Shown here piece by piece: positions 1-9,639 of a stretch of 64,000 nucleotides of DNA; the stretch's first letter is position 1; each line of letters opens with the position of its first letter. The DNA comes from Tenrec ecaudatus (taxonomy: Eukaryota > Chordata > Mammalia > Afrosoricida > Tenrecidae). The notes under the pieces were generated by a model. That model was not told the DNA's origin. It made no database searches and worked only from the letters and a program-made list of their open reading frames with translations. The translations under genes were made by a program, and so were the position numbers. Location of the stretch: assembly GCF_050624435.1 (NCBI RefSeq), contig NC_134539.1, forward strand, positions 119,085,525 to 119,149,524, in the 5' to 3' direction.

Positions 1-1060
1 GGGGATATAGGACAAGTTTTTCATTCCCAAGGGGGTGCACAGGACTGTTTTTCTCTGAAAATGGGGGCGGCAGGTCAAACAAGGTGGGAAGTCTATGGGA
101 GAGGAGAGAATGAGAATTGAACCCCTCTTTGAAGATGACTGTGGATCAGAGGGTCATGGAGGCCCCATCGTGTGTCTATTAAGCCAGAATACAGAGCAAG
201 GAGCAGCCTGCGAGAGAGACTGACTGACTAGCTGTCGGAGGTTTTGAGCAGAGGGCATGTCATGGTCCACTTTGTATTTCAGAATGGTGTTCCTGGAGGC
301 CCTGGGGATGACAGAGGGAACTTTCATTAACCCTGCGTGATGACCAGCCACAGAAGATGCTCATAAATCCATGAATTCCATGTGTGGCATTACAAGACCC
401 CCTTCACACTCCATTCCTGACCATTCCTTCTCCTTGACCTTGCACCCCTAAAAGAAGAAGAGCTATAATGGGCTTGTTTCCAAAATAGAAGATGAATACC
501 TAATAAATGTGTGTTCAAATAAACTCTGTCTATGGCATTATTCAGGACGAGTCAGTCTTCCTCTTGAAGAATTCATACGTATCATGCTTGGACCAGCAGT
601 AGCAGGCGTGTTTCCTGCAGTGGGCCCCATGAAGGCCAGGGACTCCGGATACCAAAGAGAACATTCTGCCTCATTCCTGCAGGGCCCTTGGTGGGCCGCA
701 CAGAGCCCGTCACCACCACAAGGTCAGCCTTGAGAAACAGAGAGATTTCTCCCAAATAGATGTTAGGCAGAGGACACTGCTAGCACCTAATGAGAAGGGA
801 TTGTCAAGGAGCCTCCTGAAGGCAGTCAGGGGCCAGACCACTGATAGCCCCCCAACCTCCAGGTGCTGATACGGACAATGGGCCACTTCTCCCTGAAGAC
901 TTGTGACCATTGACTTGGCTTCCTTAGGTGGGGATTACACCTACTGATAATGGTTCCGATGGAGATCCAGAGAACAGGTCAAACCTGCTCAGTGACATCC
1001 AAAGTTAGGCTGCCATCCTGAATCCAGGATCCACCTTTCTTGTCACATGTGTGCCTCCAG
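1..1060. other. Non-coding duplicated sequence without a recognised gene
   Basis: The stretch is conserved with 53183-54235, but I see no long reading frame, splice-flanked exon or known repeat. A short AT-rich stretch near 480-530 holds AATAAA-like hexamers with no gene to attach them to. The same statement applies to 53183-54235. Confidence 0.5.
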
Positions 1061-1360
1061 TCCCCCCTCTGCCTGTTGTGTGTATGTCCCTAGATTGTCC
1101 CCCTCTCATTGCTGTATAACCTATAGTGCAATGCCTTCCTGTGATGTATGCCTTTACCTGTCAGTAGGGTGCTCTCATGCCCCACTCCCGAAAGTATATA
1201 GGCCTGGGTTTGCAATAAACAGCTGTCTTGCTCGGACTTCCCCCCTCTTGGCCTCCCCTCAGCTCCCTCTCCTCTCCCATCCTCACTCCAGTGTGCCCTT
1301 TCCCTTGTCCTCCTTCCCTTTCCCCTCTCTCCACGTGGACCACCAAGCGGGGCTTAGGTG
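1060..1360 (+). mobile_element. LTR-like segment (copy A)
   Basis: A TATATA box (1195-1200) is followed 13 bp later by AATAAA (1214-1219), then a CT-rich stretch and 'ccacgtggaccacc'. This order resembles the promoter, poly(A) signal and U5 of a retroviral LTR. The counterpart at 54240-54510 keeps both signals. I see neither clear TG/CA ends nor a target-site duplication, so the class is unresolved. Confidence 0.35.
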
Positions 1361-1484
1361 AGCATGCTACCATGATAATTGTCTGACTCCATTATATCTA
1401 TCTCTGCTATCGATGACTTTAATGTAATATTTATATATTTCAACCTTACAATTGTGCCTATCAAATCCGCTATCAGTGGTGGGG

Positions 1485-1660
1485 GGATGTCCCATTCTAC
1501 CACAGTCCATGGTTCACTGCTCTGTCTGCTCCATGAGAATAAGATAAGATTGTCTACTCCCGTAAATGTTTAGTCTCACAGACCCTGGAAGGACAGTTCT
1601 CCTCTGTCCCCTCGGGTCGATGTAAGTTGGAACTGATGCAGTGAAGGTGCAGATGAGGTT
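1485..1660 (+). repeat. AfroSINE, degraded (copy A)
   Basis: The stretch contains SINE body landmarks in order: 'tctactcccgtaaa', 'ggcagttctcctctgtcc'-like and 'gtaagttggaact'. This is the standard AfroSINE middle and 3' part. The tRNA-like head is worn. Confidence 0.6.
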
Positions 1661-2160
1661 CTTGGTTTGTTTTGAGACCTTATTCCTTGCCTCCTTCCTT
1701 ATTTAAATCTGCAGGCAAAGCAGCGGGCATACTACTACTTTCTTGGGGGGTTTTGTGAGTATACTTTTGGACAAACAAATGAAATGAACTGGTTGTGGAG
1801 CACAACACAGGCCTGTTGCTGCAGCTTCTATTGGGGAGAGACTTGGAAGGAGCAGAGGGAGGAGCAGGTATGGAGATGTCCCATTCAAAGGGAAGGACTT
1901 GGCCTGGAAGGACTGGATGCCCAACTTCAGGAGGATACCTTGACCCTTGGTTGGTAGAGTTTTACGTGGCTTTGTAGAGGTATTTCCGCTTCTGCCCTGA
2001 AGTGATTATGTTTGGGGGGAATGGCTCCTCGTTCATTAACTTGATTGCAGGTGACCTCTGAGAGTTGTAAGCGAAAGTCGCATCTTGATCCCACTATTGG
2101 TTTCTGGAAATGTACATGATGGGTGTGTTTCTAGGTGAAGGATTTGGTTCTGGTTCATAA
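1660..2160. other. Intergenic, nothing recognised
   Basis: The stretch is conserved in copy B (54800-55265) but contains no reading frame or repeat I can name. Confidence 0.4.
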
Positions 2161-3059
2161 CAGCCCTATGTATAGCAGGATGAACTCCAACTGGTCCCGC
2201 CCCACGCTCACTATCATGCTGGGTCTGAGTCCCTTGTTGTGGCCACTGTGATGATCCACCCTAGAGAGGGTTTTCCTCTCCTCTGCTGACCCCCCACTCT
2301 ACCAGGATAAGGTCTTTCTCCAAGGATTTGTTCCTCCTGATAGTGTGTTCAAAGGACACGAGAAGACATCTCACTATGCTCCCTCATAAGGAGCAGTCTG
2401 GTTGTCTTTCTACCAAGATGGCATGGTGCCCTCCATATGCTTCACCAGCACCAGAGCTCAACGGCAGCCGTTCTCCCTGGTCTCCTGACACTGTGCGCTG
2501 ACTGCACGCTAGAAGGTGTCAGAACGTCACGGTGGAGCCAGGTCCACCTTCGTTCTCAGAGGGACAGCCTCCCTTTGCTTTGCACCTCTGTGAAGAGAGG
2601 TTCCATAGCAGAGGTGTCCCAGGCAATACATCATTTGACGTCTTCACGCTGCTTCCTGGGATATGGATTCAAATAAAACGAAACCCTTAATAATGTCAAT
2701 ATTGTTTTTATCACAATGCTGCTTATTAATTCAGGTGTGAGGATTTTTGTTTTGCTTATATTGCAGTGTCATCCACACTGAAGACTGTAGTCTTCGATCT
2801 TCATCAACAAGGGCTCCCAGGCCTCCTCACTTCCAGCACGCAAGGTTGTGTGATGTGCACATTGCGAGCTGTTCAGGAGTCTCCCCACCAGTCCTGATGC
2901 CACACCCTTCTCCATATCTCCCAGTTCCTGGATTATTTATTCAGCACACAGATGGAGCAAGTATGCTGAAAGAGTACAGCCTGGATTCATGGATGTCCCG
3001 ATGGGAAAGCACCCAGGGTTTCTTCAAGCACCCTTGGGACCATAGCGAGTTAAACACAG

Positions 3060-3220
3060 GATGTTGACGCGCAGCTCAGACTCACCAGCCACTCCTGGGG
3101 ACAAGATGAGGCTGTGTGCTTCCACAAAGTTTTATAGCCTAGGAAAACCTATGGAGCAATTCTGCTCTGTCCCATAGGATTGTCCTCAATCAGAATCCAC
3201 TTGACGACATCGAGAGCGAG
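3060..3220 (+). repeat. AfroSINE, 3' half (copy A)
   Basis: Readable landmarks are 'tcaccagccactcctggg', 'cctatggagcaattctgc' and 'cagaatccacttgacgac', the AfroSINE body and its characteristic end. It is followed by a purine/GT microsatellite. Confidence 0.7.
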
Positions 3221-3242
3221 AGTGAGAAGAGGGAGAGGGATG

Positions 3243-3267
3243 GTGTGTGTGTGTGTGTGTGTGTGTG
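3243..3267 (+). repeat. (GT)n microsatellite (copy A)
   Basis: About 12 GT units follow a short, interrupted GA-rich stretch. Copy B has about 17 GT units and a far longer GA run. Confidence 0.9.
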
Positions 3268-3475
3268 ATCCTGTTGTTCAGTTCCAAAGACTAATGCCTT
3301 TGCATAGACAATACAACACAAATAATTATCTCCCAGGTATTCTCTGCTTTCAGCCAAGATCCATCCGATGCCCGGAATGATATCCCTCATTTCACATCCT
3401 CTTCTGAATCTAGCTTGGATTTCCAGAACTCCTTGTTGATTTACTGCTACAATCAATTAAAATTTATTATCAGCA

Positions 3476-4112
3476 GATGTGTTCTTCCAGGTAGACTAGA
3501 GAAACAAATTCGTAACACTCATGTGTATAAGAAAGTGCTTTATATAAAGAGTGATTAAGAAAAGACGAGCCAGTCGGGGGGAAGTAGAGCACCAAGAGAA
3601 TGGGCACCTTTCCTCTAGTTCTTAATGCCCCCCCCCCCTACCAGCATGCCCCAATTCTACCTCACTAATCTGGCTGGAACCGAGCGTGTACACAGGTACA
3701 GGTAAGAGCTCACAACACAGGGAATCCAGGACAGATAAACCTCTCAAGACCAATAGAGTGGTGATACCAGGAGGCTAAGGGAAGGTGGGGAGAGAAAGCA
3801 GGAACAGATTACAATGCGCCACACATAACCGCCTCCCCGTGGGATGGACAACAAAACATGGGTGAAGGGAGACAGCAGTTGGTGTAAGAAGAGGGAAAAA
3901 CATTTTTTAATACATTATCAAGCGTTCATGCTGTAGGAAGTGAGGGGGATGGGGCTAAATGAGCTGATACCTGGGTCTCAACTAGAAAGACAGTGTCTTG
4001 AGAATGACGATGGCAACAAATGTACAAAAGTGCTGGACACAATGGATGGATGGATGGATGGATTGTGATAAGGGCTGTAAGAGCCCCCAATAAAATGATT
4101 TAAATAATAAAA
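3476..4112 (+). mobile_element. LTR end fragment plus L1 3'UTR tail (copy A)
   Basis: Positions 3476-3550 ('ggtagactagagaaacaaat') resemble the reverse end of the ERV-L LTR seen elsewhere in the window. From about 3555 the text is the plus-strand 3'UTR of the local L1 lineage. It starts 'agacgagccagtcgg', passes through a C-run and ends with 'gagcccccaataaaatg' and an A-rich tail. The unit is inserted in the RTE, splitting it. Confidence 0.75.
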
Positions 4113-4114
4113 AA

Positions 4115-4505
4115 ACCGAAACACCCCAACCCAGTCCAGATCAAGTCCTTAAGCCCGAGATTAGCCCATATGTCCAATAGCAGTCTGTAAATTCTTCTTC
4201 AGACTCATGCAACACATGCAATGGTGCAGAGTGCAGGAAGATCACAGGCCAGTGGGTGGAAAGTCTTGTGGGTGCAGTGGTGGTGGTAGCCTGCCAGCAC
4301 TGGCTTGGGTATCCATGTGCTCCTCCAGCTCCAGGACTCTGGCTCTGTCAGTGTAGCTCCATGTGACTTGACCACAGGAATGTCAAACCCAGTGAAGCAC
4401 AGAGTGCATCTGGCCTCCAGTGAGCTATGTGTCTCCTTGGTGCCTCCAAATGAAGTCATCAAGCTATGACCTGATTGACAGGCTAAACTCCGCCCCTCGA
4501 CAATT
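4115..4505 (-). repeat. Inverted member of an unnamed LTR-like repeat (copy A)
   Basis: The reverse complement of this stretch matches 4900-5340: 'tagcccatatgtccaatag' here against 'catatgggctaata' there, with 'gatcacaggccagtgggt' in common. The family is unresolved; I call it LTR-like only because of its length and ends. Confidence 0.6.
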
Positions 4506-4509
4506 TGAC

Positions 4510-4800
4510 AGGAGATAATGTAACTACCACAGCAGAATTTAACTTGCATGTGATACTGATGATATTGCTCAACAATTTCCACCTTCTATTAAGTCCTTCC
4601 TTTGGAATGGGCATAGACATGGATCTGTCCCAGTTAGTTGGTCTGGCTGCTGTCTTCCAACACTCTTGGCACGGATGAATGAGTGCCTCTGGCGTTGCAT
4701 CAGTTTCTGGAAACATTTCAGTCGGTGTTCAGTCAGTCCCTGGAGCTTTGTTCTTAACTAACGCCTTCAGAGCGCCTCAGCCTTCCTCCTTCAATCCCTC
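4510..4800 (-). mobile_element. RTE LINE, upstream segment (copy A)
   Basis: The stretch continues the minus-strand RTE: 'tgatgatattgctcaaca', 'gaatgggcatagacatgg', 'ccctggagctttgttctt'. It lies between the two arms of the inverted repeat. The frame is broken. Confidence 0.7.
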
Positions 4801-4899
4801 TGGTTTCTGATCACATGCTACCTTGTCACATGCCTGTTTCTTCCACCTAGTCTGTTCTTCAGGAGCTCAGAGAGTTATATGATCATTTTTCAATTTGAG

Positions 4900-5400
4900 G
4901 ATTAAGAGTGTATGGGTAGAGTCTAGCCTGTTAATCAGATCATAGTCAATGAGGCCTCTGTGTGGGCATGGCCTTCTCCTAAGAATTCTGGGAAATCTGG
5001 TATTTCCTCATTGGAGGCAGGAGAGACTCTCACTACTTGACACTCTGGGAGAAATAGCAGCTGACAAGACACACGGACCCACCTTGATGCAGCCCCAGGT
5101 GAAGGAGAAGCCATGCAGAGACCCCTGCCAGCACTGATATGTTTCCAATGCGAGTGGATCCGAAGTCTCTCTACCCACTGGCCTGTGATCTTCTACATTT
5201 GGTGTCATTACATGTGTTTCGTGAGTCTGAAGAGGACTTTATAGATTGGTATCATACATATGGGCTAATATCAGACTTATGGACTTGATCTGGACTGGGC
5301 TGGGATGTTTTCTCAATGTTCAATTGCTCTTGTACAGAAGTCTCTTTCTTATACACATATACACATGTGTGTCCATGGACACACATTTGTCTCTCTGGTC
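4900..5400 (+). repeat. Direct member of the unnamed LTR-like repeat (copy A)
   Basis: The stretch runs from 'gtagagtctagcctgtta' to 'ctctttcttatacacata', ending in an alternating AC/GT stretch. It pairs in inverted orientation with 4115-4505. The 3' end resembles an LTR ('ctctttcttatacac'). Confidence 0.55.
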
Positions 5401-5414
5401 TACCCAGTCTGACG

Positions 5415-5620
5415 CAGGAGCCCTAGTGGTGTACTGGTTATGCATTGAGCTGCTCACCAGAAGGCCAGCAGTTTGAAGCCACCAGCTACTTCTCAGGAGA
5501 AAGATGAGGGTTTCTACTCCCGTGAAGACTTTCAGGCTCAGACTCCCACAGGGGCAGTTCTCCCCTGTCCTACGGGGTGGCTGTAAGTCAGAAAGGACTC
5601 AATGAGAGAGACTTTGTTCT
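5415..5620 (+). repeat. AfroSINE, near full length (copy A)
   Basis: Starts 'ggagccctagtggtgtactg', continues 'gccagcagtttgaagccacc' and 'tctactcccgtgaagact', and ends 'gtaagtcagaaaggactca'. This is the whole AfroSINE order from the tRNA-like head to the tail. Confidence 0.85.
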
Positions 5621-5800
5621 CAGCCTGGAAGTTCTGCTGAACCTATTCACTGTGGGGAGCCCTGCTAGGATTTGAAATACCAGTGATAGAGCAACCTGAG
5701 GGCCACTTCAGTGCGACAAACTGACATGCGGGTGGTGGTGCCCAAGGGTAGGAATGCCCCTTTCACTTGTAGGGTCAAGTGTTAAGGTCTCAAGAGAAAG
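5620..5800 (-). mobile_element. RTE LINE 5' end (copy A)
   Basis: Reading the minus strand, this matches the start of the afrotherian RTE: 'cctggaagttctgctgaacc', then 'gcgacaaactgacatgcggg' on the plus strand. The AfroSINE lies beside it. Confidence 0.6.
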
Positions 5801-5904
5801 GTTTGCACGGAGCATCTCTGGCTGAGATGTAATTCAAGGAGGCTGAGGGAGAAAGGGGATAGCCTGAATCTTGGCTAGTTCCACACTGCTATAACCACTA
5901 TTTT

Positions 5905-6066
5905 AAAAATTAATTTATTTTTTATTTTATTGAGGGCTCTCACAACTCAACAATCCACCCATCAATTGTATCAAGCACATTTGTACATATGTTGCCATCA
6001 TTCATTTCTAGATATTTACTTTCTATTGAGCCCTTGGTGTCAGCTCCTATTTTCCTTCCCTCCCTC
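5905..6066 (-). mobile_element. Old L1 3'UTR fragment (copy A)
   Basis: The text 'attgagggctctcacaac' through 'cccttggtgtcagctcc' is a worn minus-strand copy of the L1 terminal module. It is present in both duplication copies (B: 59105-59280), so it predates the duplication. Confidence 0.7.
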
Positions 6067-6081
6067 CCAGCAAGTAAATTT

Positions 6082-7324
6082 TTTTCTTTTATTTCTTTTA
6101 TTTGTTTAATCATTTTATTAGGGGCTCATATAACTCTTATCACAATCCATATAAACATCAATTGTTTAAAGTACATTTGTACATTCATTGCCCTCATCAT
6201 TCTCACATTTGCTCTCCACCTAAGCCCCTGGCATCAGCTCCTTATTTTTTTCCTCTCCCTCCCTACTCTCCCCTCCCTCATTAACCCTTGATAATTTATA
6301 AATTATTGATATGACAAAATAACAATGTATAAATTACCAAGGGCACATGAGGGAGGGGGGAGCAAGGAGGGAGGGAAAAAAAAAGAGGACCTGATGCAAG
6401 GGGCTTAAGTGGAGAGCAAATGCTTTGAGAATGATTGGGGCAGGGAATATATGGATGTGCTTTATACAATTTATGTATGTATATGTATGGATTGTGATAA
6501 GAGTTGTATGAGTCCCTAATAAAATGTAAAAAAAGAAAAGAGGAGAAAAAAAAAAGAAAATGATTAGGGCAAAGAATGTACAGATGTGCTTTATACAATT
6601 GATGTATGTATATGTATGGATTGTGATAAGAGTTGTATGAGCCCCTAATAAAATGTTAAAAAAATAAAATACAAAAAAAATTTATTATTTTGTCATATCT
6701 TGCCCTGTCCGACGTCCCCTTTCACCCACTTTTCTGATGTCCGTCTTCCAGGGAGGAGGTCACATGTAGATCCTTGTAATCGGTTCCCTCATTCCAACCC
6801 ACTCTCTCTCCTCCATCCAGGTATCGCCACTCACACCACTGGTCCTGAAGGGGTCATCCACCCTGGATTCCCTGTGTCTCCAGGTCCTAGCTGTACCAGT
6901 GTACATCCTCTGGTCTAGCCAGACTTGCAAGGTAGAATTCGGATCATGAAAGTGGGGGTGGGATAGGGGGAAACCTTTAGAAACTAGAGGAAAATTGTAT
7001 TTTTGATCGGTCCTGCATCGCACCTAACTGGCTGGTCTTCTCCCATAAACCCCTCTGCAAGGGGATGTCCAGTGGCCTACAAATGAGCTTTGGGTCTCCA
7101 CTCTGCACTCCCCACCCCAATTCACTATGGTAAGATTTTTTTATTCTGATGATGCCTTATACCTGATCCCTTCAACACCTTGTGATCGTACAGGCTGGTG
7201 TGCTTCTTCCATGTGGGCTTTGTTGCTTCTGAGCTAGATGGCCGCTTGTTTACCTTCAAGCCTTTAAGACCCCAGACACTGCACCTTTTGATAGCCGGGC
7301 ACCATCAGCTTTCTTCACCACATT
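6082..7324 (-). mobile_element. L1 3'UTR insertion private to copy A
   Basis: A 5'-truncated minus-strand L1/half-L1 3'UTR. On the plus strand it opens with a T-rich stretch (the reversed poly-A) and the reversed terminal module 'attaggggctcatata'. It ends with 'catcagctttcttcacc'. It is flanked by a near-perfect target-site duplication, 'ccagcaagtaaattt' at 6067-6081 and 'ccagcaactaaaattt' at 7325-7340. Copy B has the uninterrupted site near 59275. Confidence 0.88.
6300..6670 (+). mobile_element. Opposite-strand L1 tail(s) nested in the copy A insertion
   Basis: Inside 6082-7324 the strand flips. Plus-strand terminal modules end at about 6530 ('gagtccctaataaaatg') and again at about 6653 ('gagcccctaataaaatg'), each with an A-rich tail. 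Together with the flanking minus-strand copy they form a long imperfect inverted repeat around 6290-6310. Confidence 0.75.
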
Positions 7325-7339
7325 CCAGCAACTAAAATT

Positions 7340-8290
7340 TGAGCTTTAGAATAAGCATGCTTAAAATGTCCTTGGATTAGGACCTGATCATCTACATTGA
7401 CATTCTCAAGCATAAAGGAGCTGCGTCCGTTCATGAGGCACATTTCAACCAGTGAACGTTCTTGTGTGGCGGCGATCTGTGACGTGACCAGCATCTCCCA
7501 AACTCGGGCCATGTGTGCATCCAGCCTCCTGATCCTTCATCATTTTCTGATTCTGTCCTAGGAAGTAGGCCTGGATTCACTTCCCTGACCTTGATCAGGA
7601 CTCTTAATAAAATGGCATCCTTAACAATGTCAATAAATTGTCTTTATTTAGCCTCATGTTCTGACAGAGGAGCCGGACCTGTGCAGCCCGTGGGGACCAT
7701 GCCCCCGGTGGGCTCAATGCATGGGCTCTGTAATAGTCTACCCAGCCCCAGACATCATGGTCCCCTGATCGCCTTTGAAGACTCCCCCTTCCTCCTCTGC
7801 CTCCAATTCCAACACCCCTTCTCACCCCTGGATTGGCTTCCTTTGATCACGAACAAACCCCTTCCCCTTTTCCCACTCAAGGTCGGATGCTTTACAAGCC
7901 AGTTGAATATGGCAAGTACAGCCACTTCCTCCCAGGGTACTTGGCTCTGATTGCCAACAATGCTAAACGGCGCTGAGTCCCCACATTCTAGGAGTTTGAG
8001 TTTCCCAGTGGGCTCAGGGAGGAGGGTATCTCATGCTCCACAGCGCTCCTGGGGCTGCGGTGACAGTGGCAGTGAGCATACTCTTCGCTCCCTGACTTCC
8101 ACTTCCTTGACAGACTCAGAAGGACATTCACATCCTGACCCCACCCACGTAGAGCCATTTATGGAGCAGAAAGTGGAAATGCTCCCGTAGACCCCTGGCA
8201 GCCAGAATATCAGATCCCTTAGACGGCGATGGTAGTGGCCTCCAATGGTGGGTGTTTTCAGAATGTGTCGAGTCCGCTCTGACTCACCAT
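7340..8290. other. Intergenic, no gene recognised
   Basis: The stretch is conserved with copy B at 59290-60040, except for about 250 bp near 7511-7768 that is missing there. Short reading frames here share no recognisable domain and are not flanked by convincing splice sites. Confidence 0.4.
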
Positions 8291-8360
8291 GACCCTGTGT
8301 CCTACAGAACAAAATGCTGCCCACTGCTCTGCCCTCCTCACAGTGCTGGTCACGCTGGTG

Positions 8361-8460
8361 TCCACTGTTGCGGCCCCTGTGTCCGTCCACTGTTGCGGCC
8401 CCTGTGTCCGTCCACTGTTGCGGCCCCTGTGTCCGTCCACTGTTGCGGCCCCTGTGTCCG
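8361..8460 (+). repeat. Minisatellite, 4 x 25 bp, copy A only
   Basis: Four identical head-to-tail 25-bp units begin at 8361, 8386, 8411 and 8436; each unit contains 'tgttgcggcccctgtgtccg'. Copy B (about 60068-60095) has a single diverged unit. The unit lies within RTE-derived sequence. There are no unique spacers, so this is not a CRISPR. Confidence 0.97.
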
Positions 8461-8594
8461 TCCATCTCACCGAGGGTGTTCTTTTCACTCCCCTCCCACT
8501 TTCCCAAGCGTGATGCCTGTCTCAGGATGGGTCCTTCTTGACAACAAGTCCACGGTTTATGAGGAAATTCGCCATCATCCAGTCTAAGGAGCAT

Positions 8595-9123
8595 TGAGAT
8601 AGTTAACGTTTATTGTGCCAACCTCGCCGATGAACACACGTGGGATTAATTGAAAGGCAGAGAGATAAATGGGTTGGCCAGCCTCGCCTTTCTTGTCCCA
8701 TCTCTTTGATCATCAGACCAAGGTGCAGCTGCCTTGCTCGTTCTGTGTCTCCATTTGCGAGCTGCACTACTTGTGGGACACCTGATCCTTGGACTGTGTC
8801 ACTGTAGTTGGAGGTTCCTTCAAGACTTGCTTGGCCACACTACTGGAGTATACATCGCTTGAATTGGGGACTGCCGGATCCTATCATCTTGCTGATGGTT
8901 AGTGACCTGCCTTGCTGTTTGCTGCCTGTGGCCGGATAGGCTGAATTGACTTACAGAGGGACTGCCCGGCAGCCCTCAAGACGTGAAGGACTGCCAGTGT
9001 ACTAGCTGTCTCATGGAAGTGAGTTGCACTGAGCCATTTATACTGATTTACAGATTAATTATCTGTATATATATAATCATTATTGTCCTGGTCTTGTTTC
9101 TCTAGAGACCCCTGTCTTACATA
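8595..9123 (+). mobile_element. ERV-L solo LTR (copy A)
   Basis: Begins TGAGATAGTTAACG, continues 'ttattgtgccaacc', and ends 'cctgtcttacata'. It matches, in the opposite orientation, both LTRs of the provirus at 20663-27266. The 5-bp flanks are 'agcat' on both sides (8590-8594 and 9124-9128). The surrounding RTE text joins up without it, confirming insertion and later LTR-LTR recombination. Confidence 0.88.
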
Positions 9124-9639
9124 AGCATGTTGGCTGTACTTCTTCTGAGACAGACTTGTTTATTCTTTTGGCAATCTATGGTTCATTCAATATTCTTTGT
9201 CTATATCCATGCTTTTTTTCAACACTTTAAAAAGAGCTTGTGTAGCAGATTGACCCAATGCAAGACATCCTTTGATCTCTCTGACGGCTGCTTCTATGAG
9301 TCCTTGCTAAGAAGATCAAGGATTGCAGCCTTCGATATGGATCGCTACTTAACCATAAGGAGAACCCAAATCCTCACAAGAGCACCGATAGGCAACATCG
9401 TGATGACTGGAGGAAAGATGGAAATGGTCAGGGGTCTCATCTTGTTTGGATGCACAATCCATGCTCCTAGGAGCAGCCGTCGGGGCTACAGGACTCAGCA
9501 CTCAGGGAATAATCTGCGTGCACCTGGATTACACGGTGCCCAGGTCCACAGTCTGTGCCAGTCTCTGTTTACAGAAGTGCCTGCGGAACACACCCTGGGG
9601 GAAGAGTCAGCCAGATGAACTTGAGGGAGAAGAATGCAG

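Larger units (their letters stand above)
2160..3475 (-). mobile_element. RTE (BovB-like) LINE fragment, minus strand (copy A)
   Basis: On the plus strand the text follows the reverse complement of the afrotherian RTE ORF region. It runs from the 3' end ('gagagggttttcctctcc'-like, 'accaggataaggtctttc'), through 'cttcgatcttcatcaac' and 'attatttattcagcacac', to 'ggtattctctgctttcag' and 'tttgcatagacaatacaa'. The reverse transcriptase frame is destroyed by indels. A nested AfroSINE and GT microsatellite interrupt it at about 3060-3268. The RTE resumes at 4510-4800 and its 5' end appears at 5620-5800. Confidence 0.75.
8290..9490 (-). mobile_element. Second RTE LINE fragment, with an inverted 5' part (copy A)
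   Basis: From about 8300 to 9300 the plus strand reads the reverse complement of the RTE 3' region ('gtccgtccatctcaccgagg', 'cttcttctgagacagac', 'acccaatgcaagacatcc'). From about 9303 the same RTE is read in the plus orientation ('gattgcagccttcgatatgg', 'ggcaacatcgtgatgactgg'). An ERV-L solo LTR is inserted at 8595. Both frames are broken. Confidence 0.7.

Noticed and set aside
5415..5480. tRNA gene
   Set aside because: It is the tRNA-like head of an AfroSINE; the same head recurs at many positions with decayed box A/B and no acceptor stem pairing.
8361..8460. Possible CRISPR array
   Set aside because: The units are contiguous with no spacers, and the genome is mammalian.
8252..8594. Overlapping cysteine-rich and glycine-rich frames on both strands, possibly a repeat protein
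   Set aside because: They come from a 25-bp minisatellite. The unit is not a multiple of three, so the peptide frame rotates, and copy B has one unit only.
9127..9618. 163-codon plus-strand frame, with a 134-codon relative at 60946-61350
   Set aside because: The nucleotide sequence is RTE-derived and the strand of the RTE flips within it; no host domain is seen.
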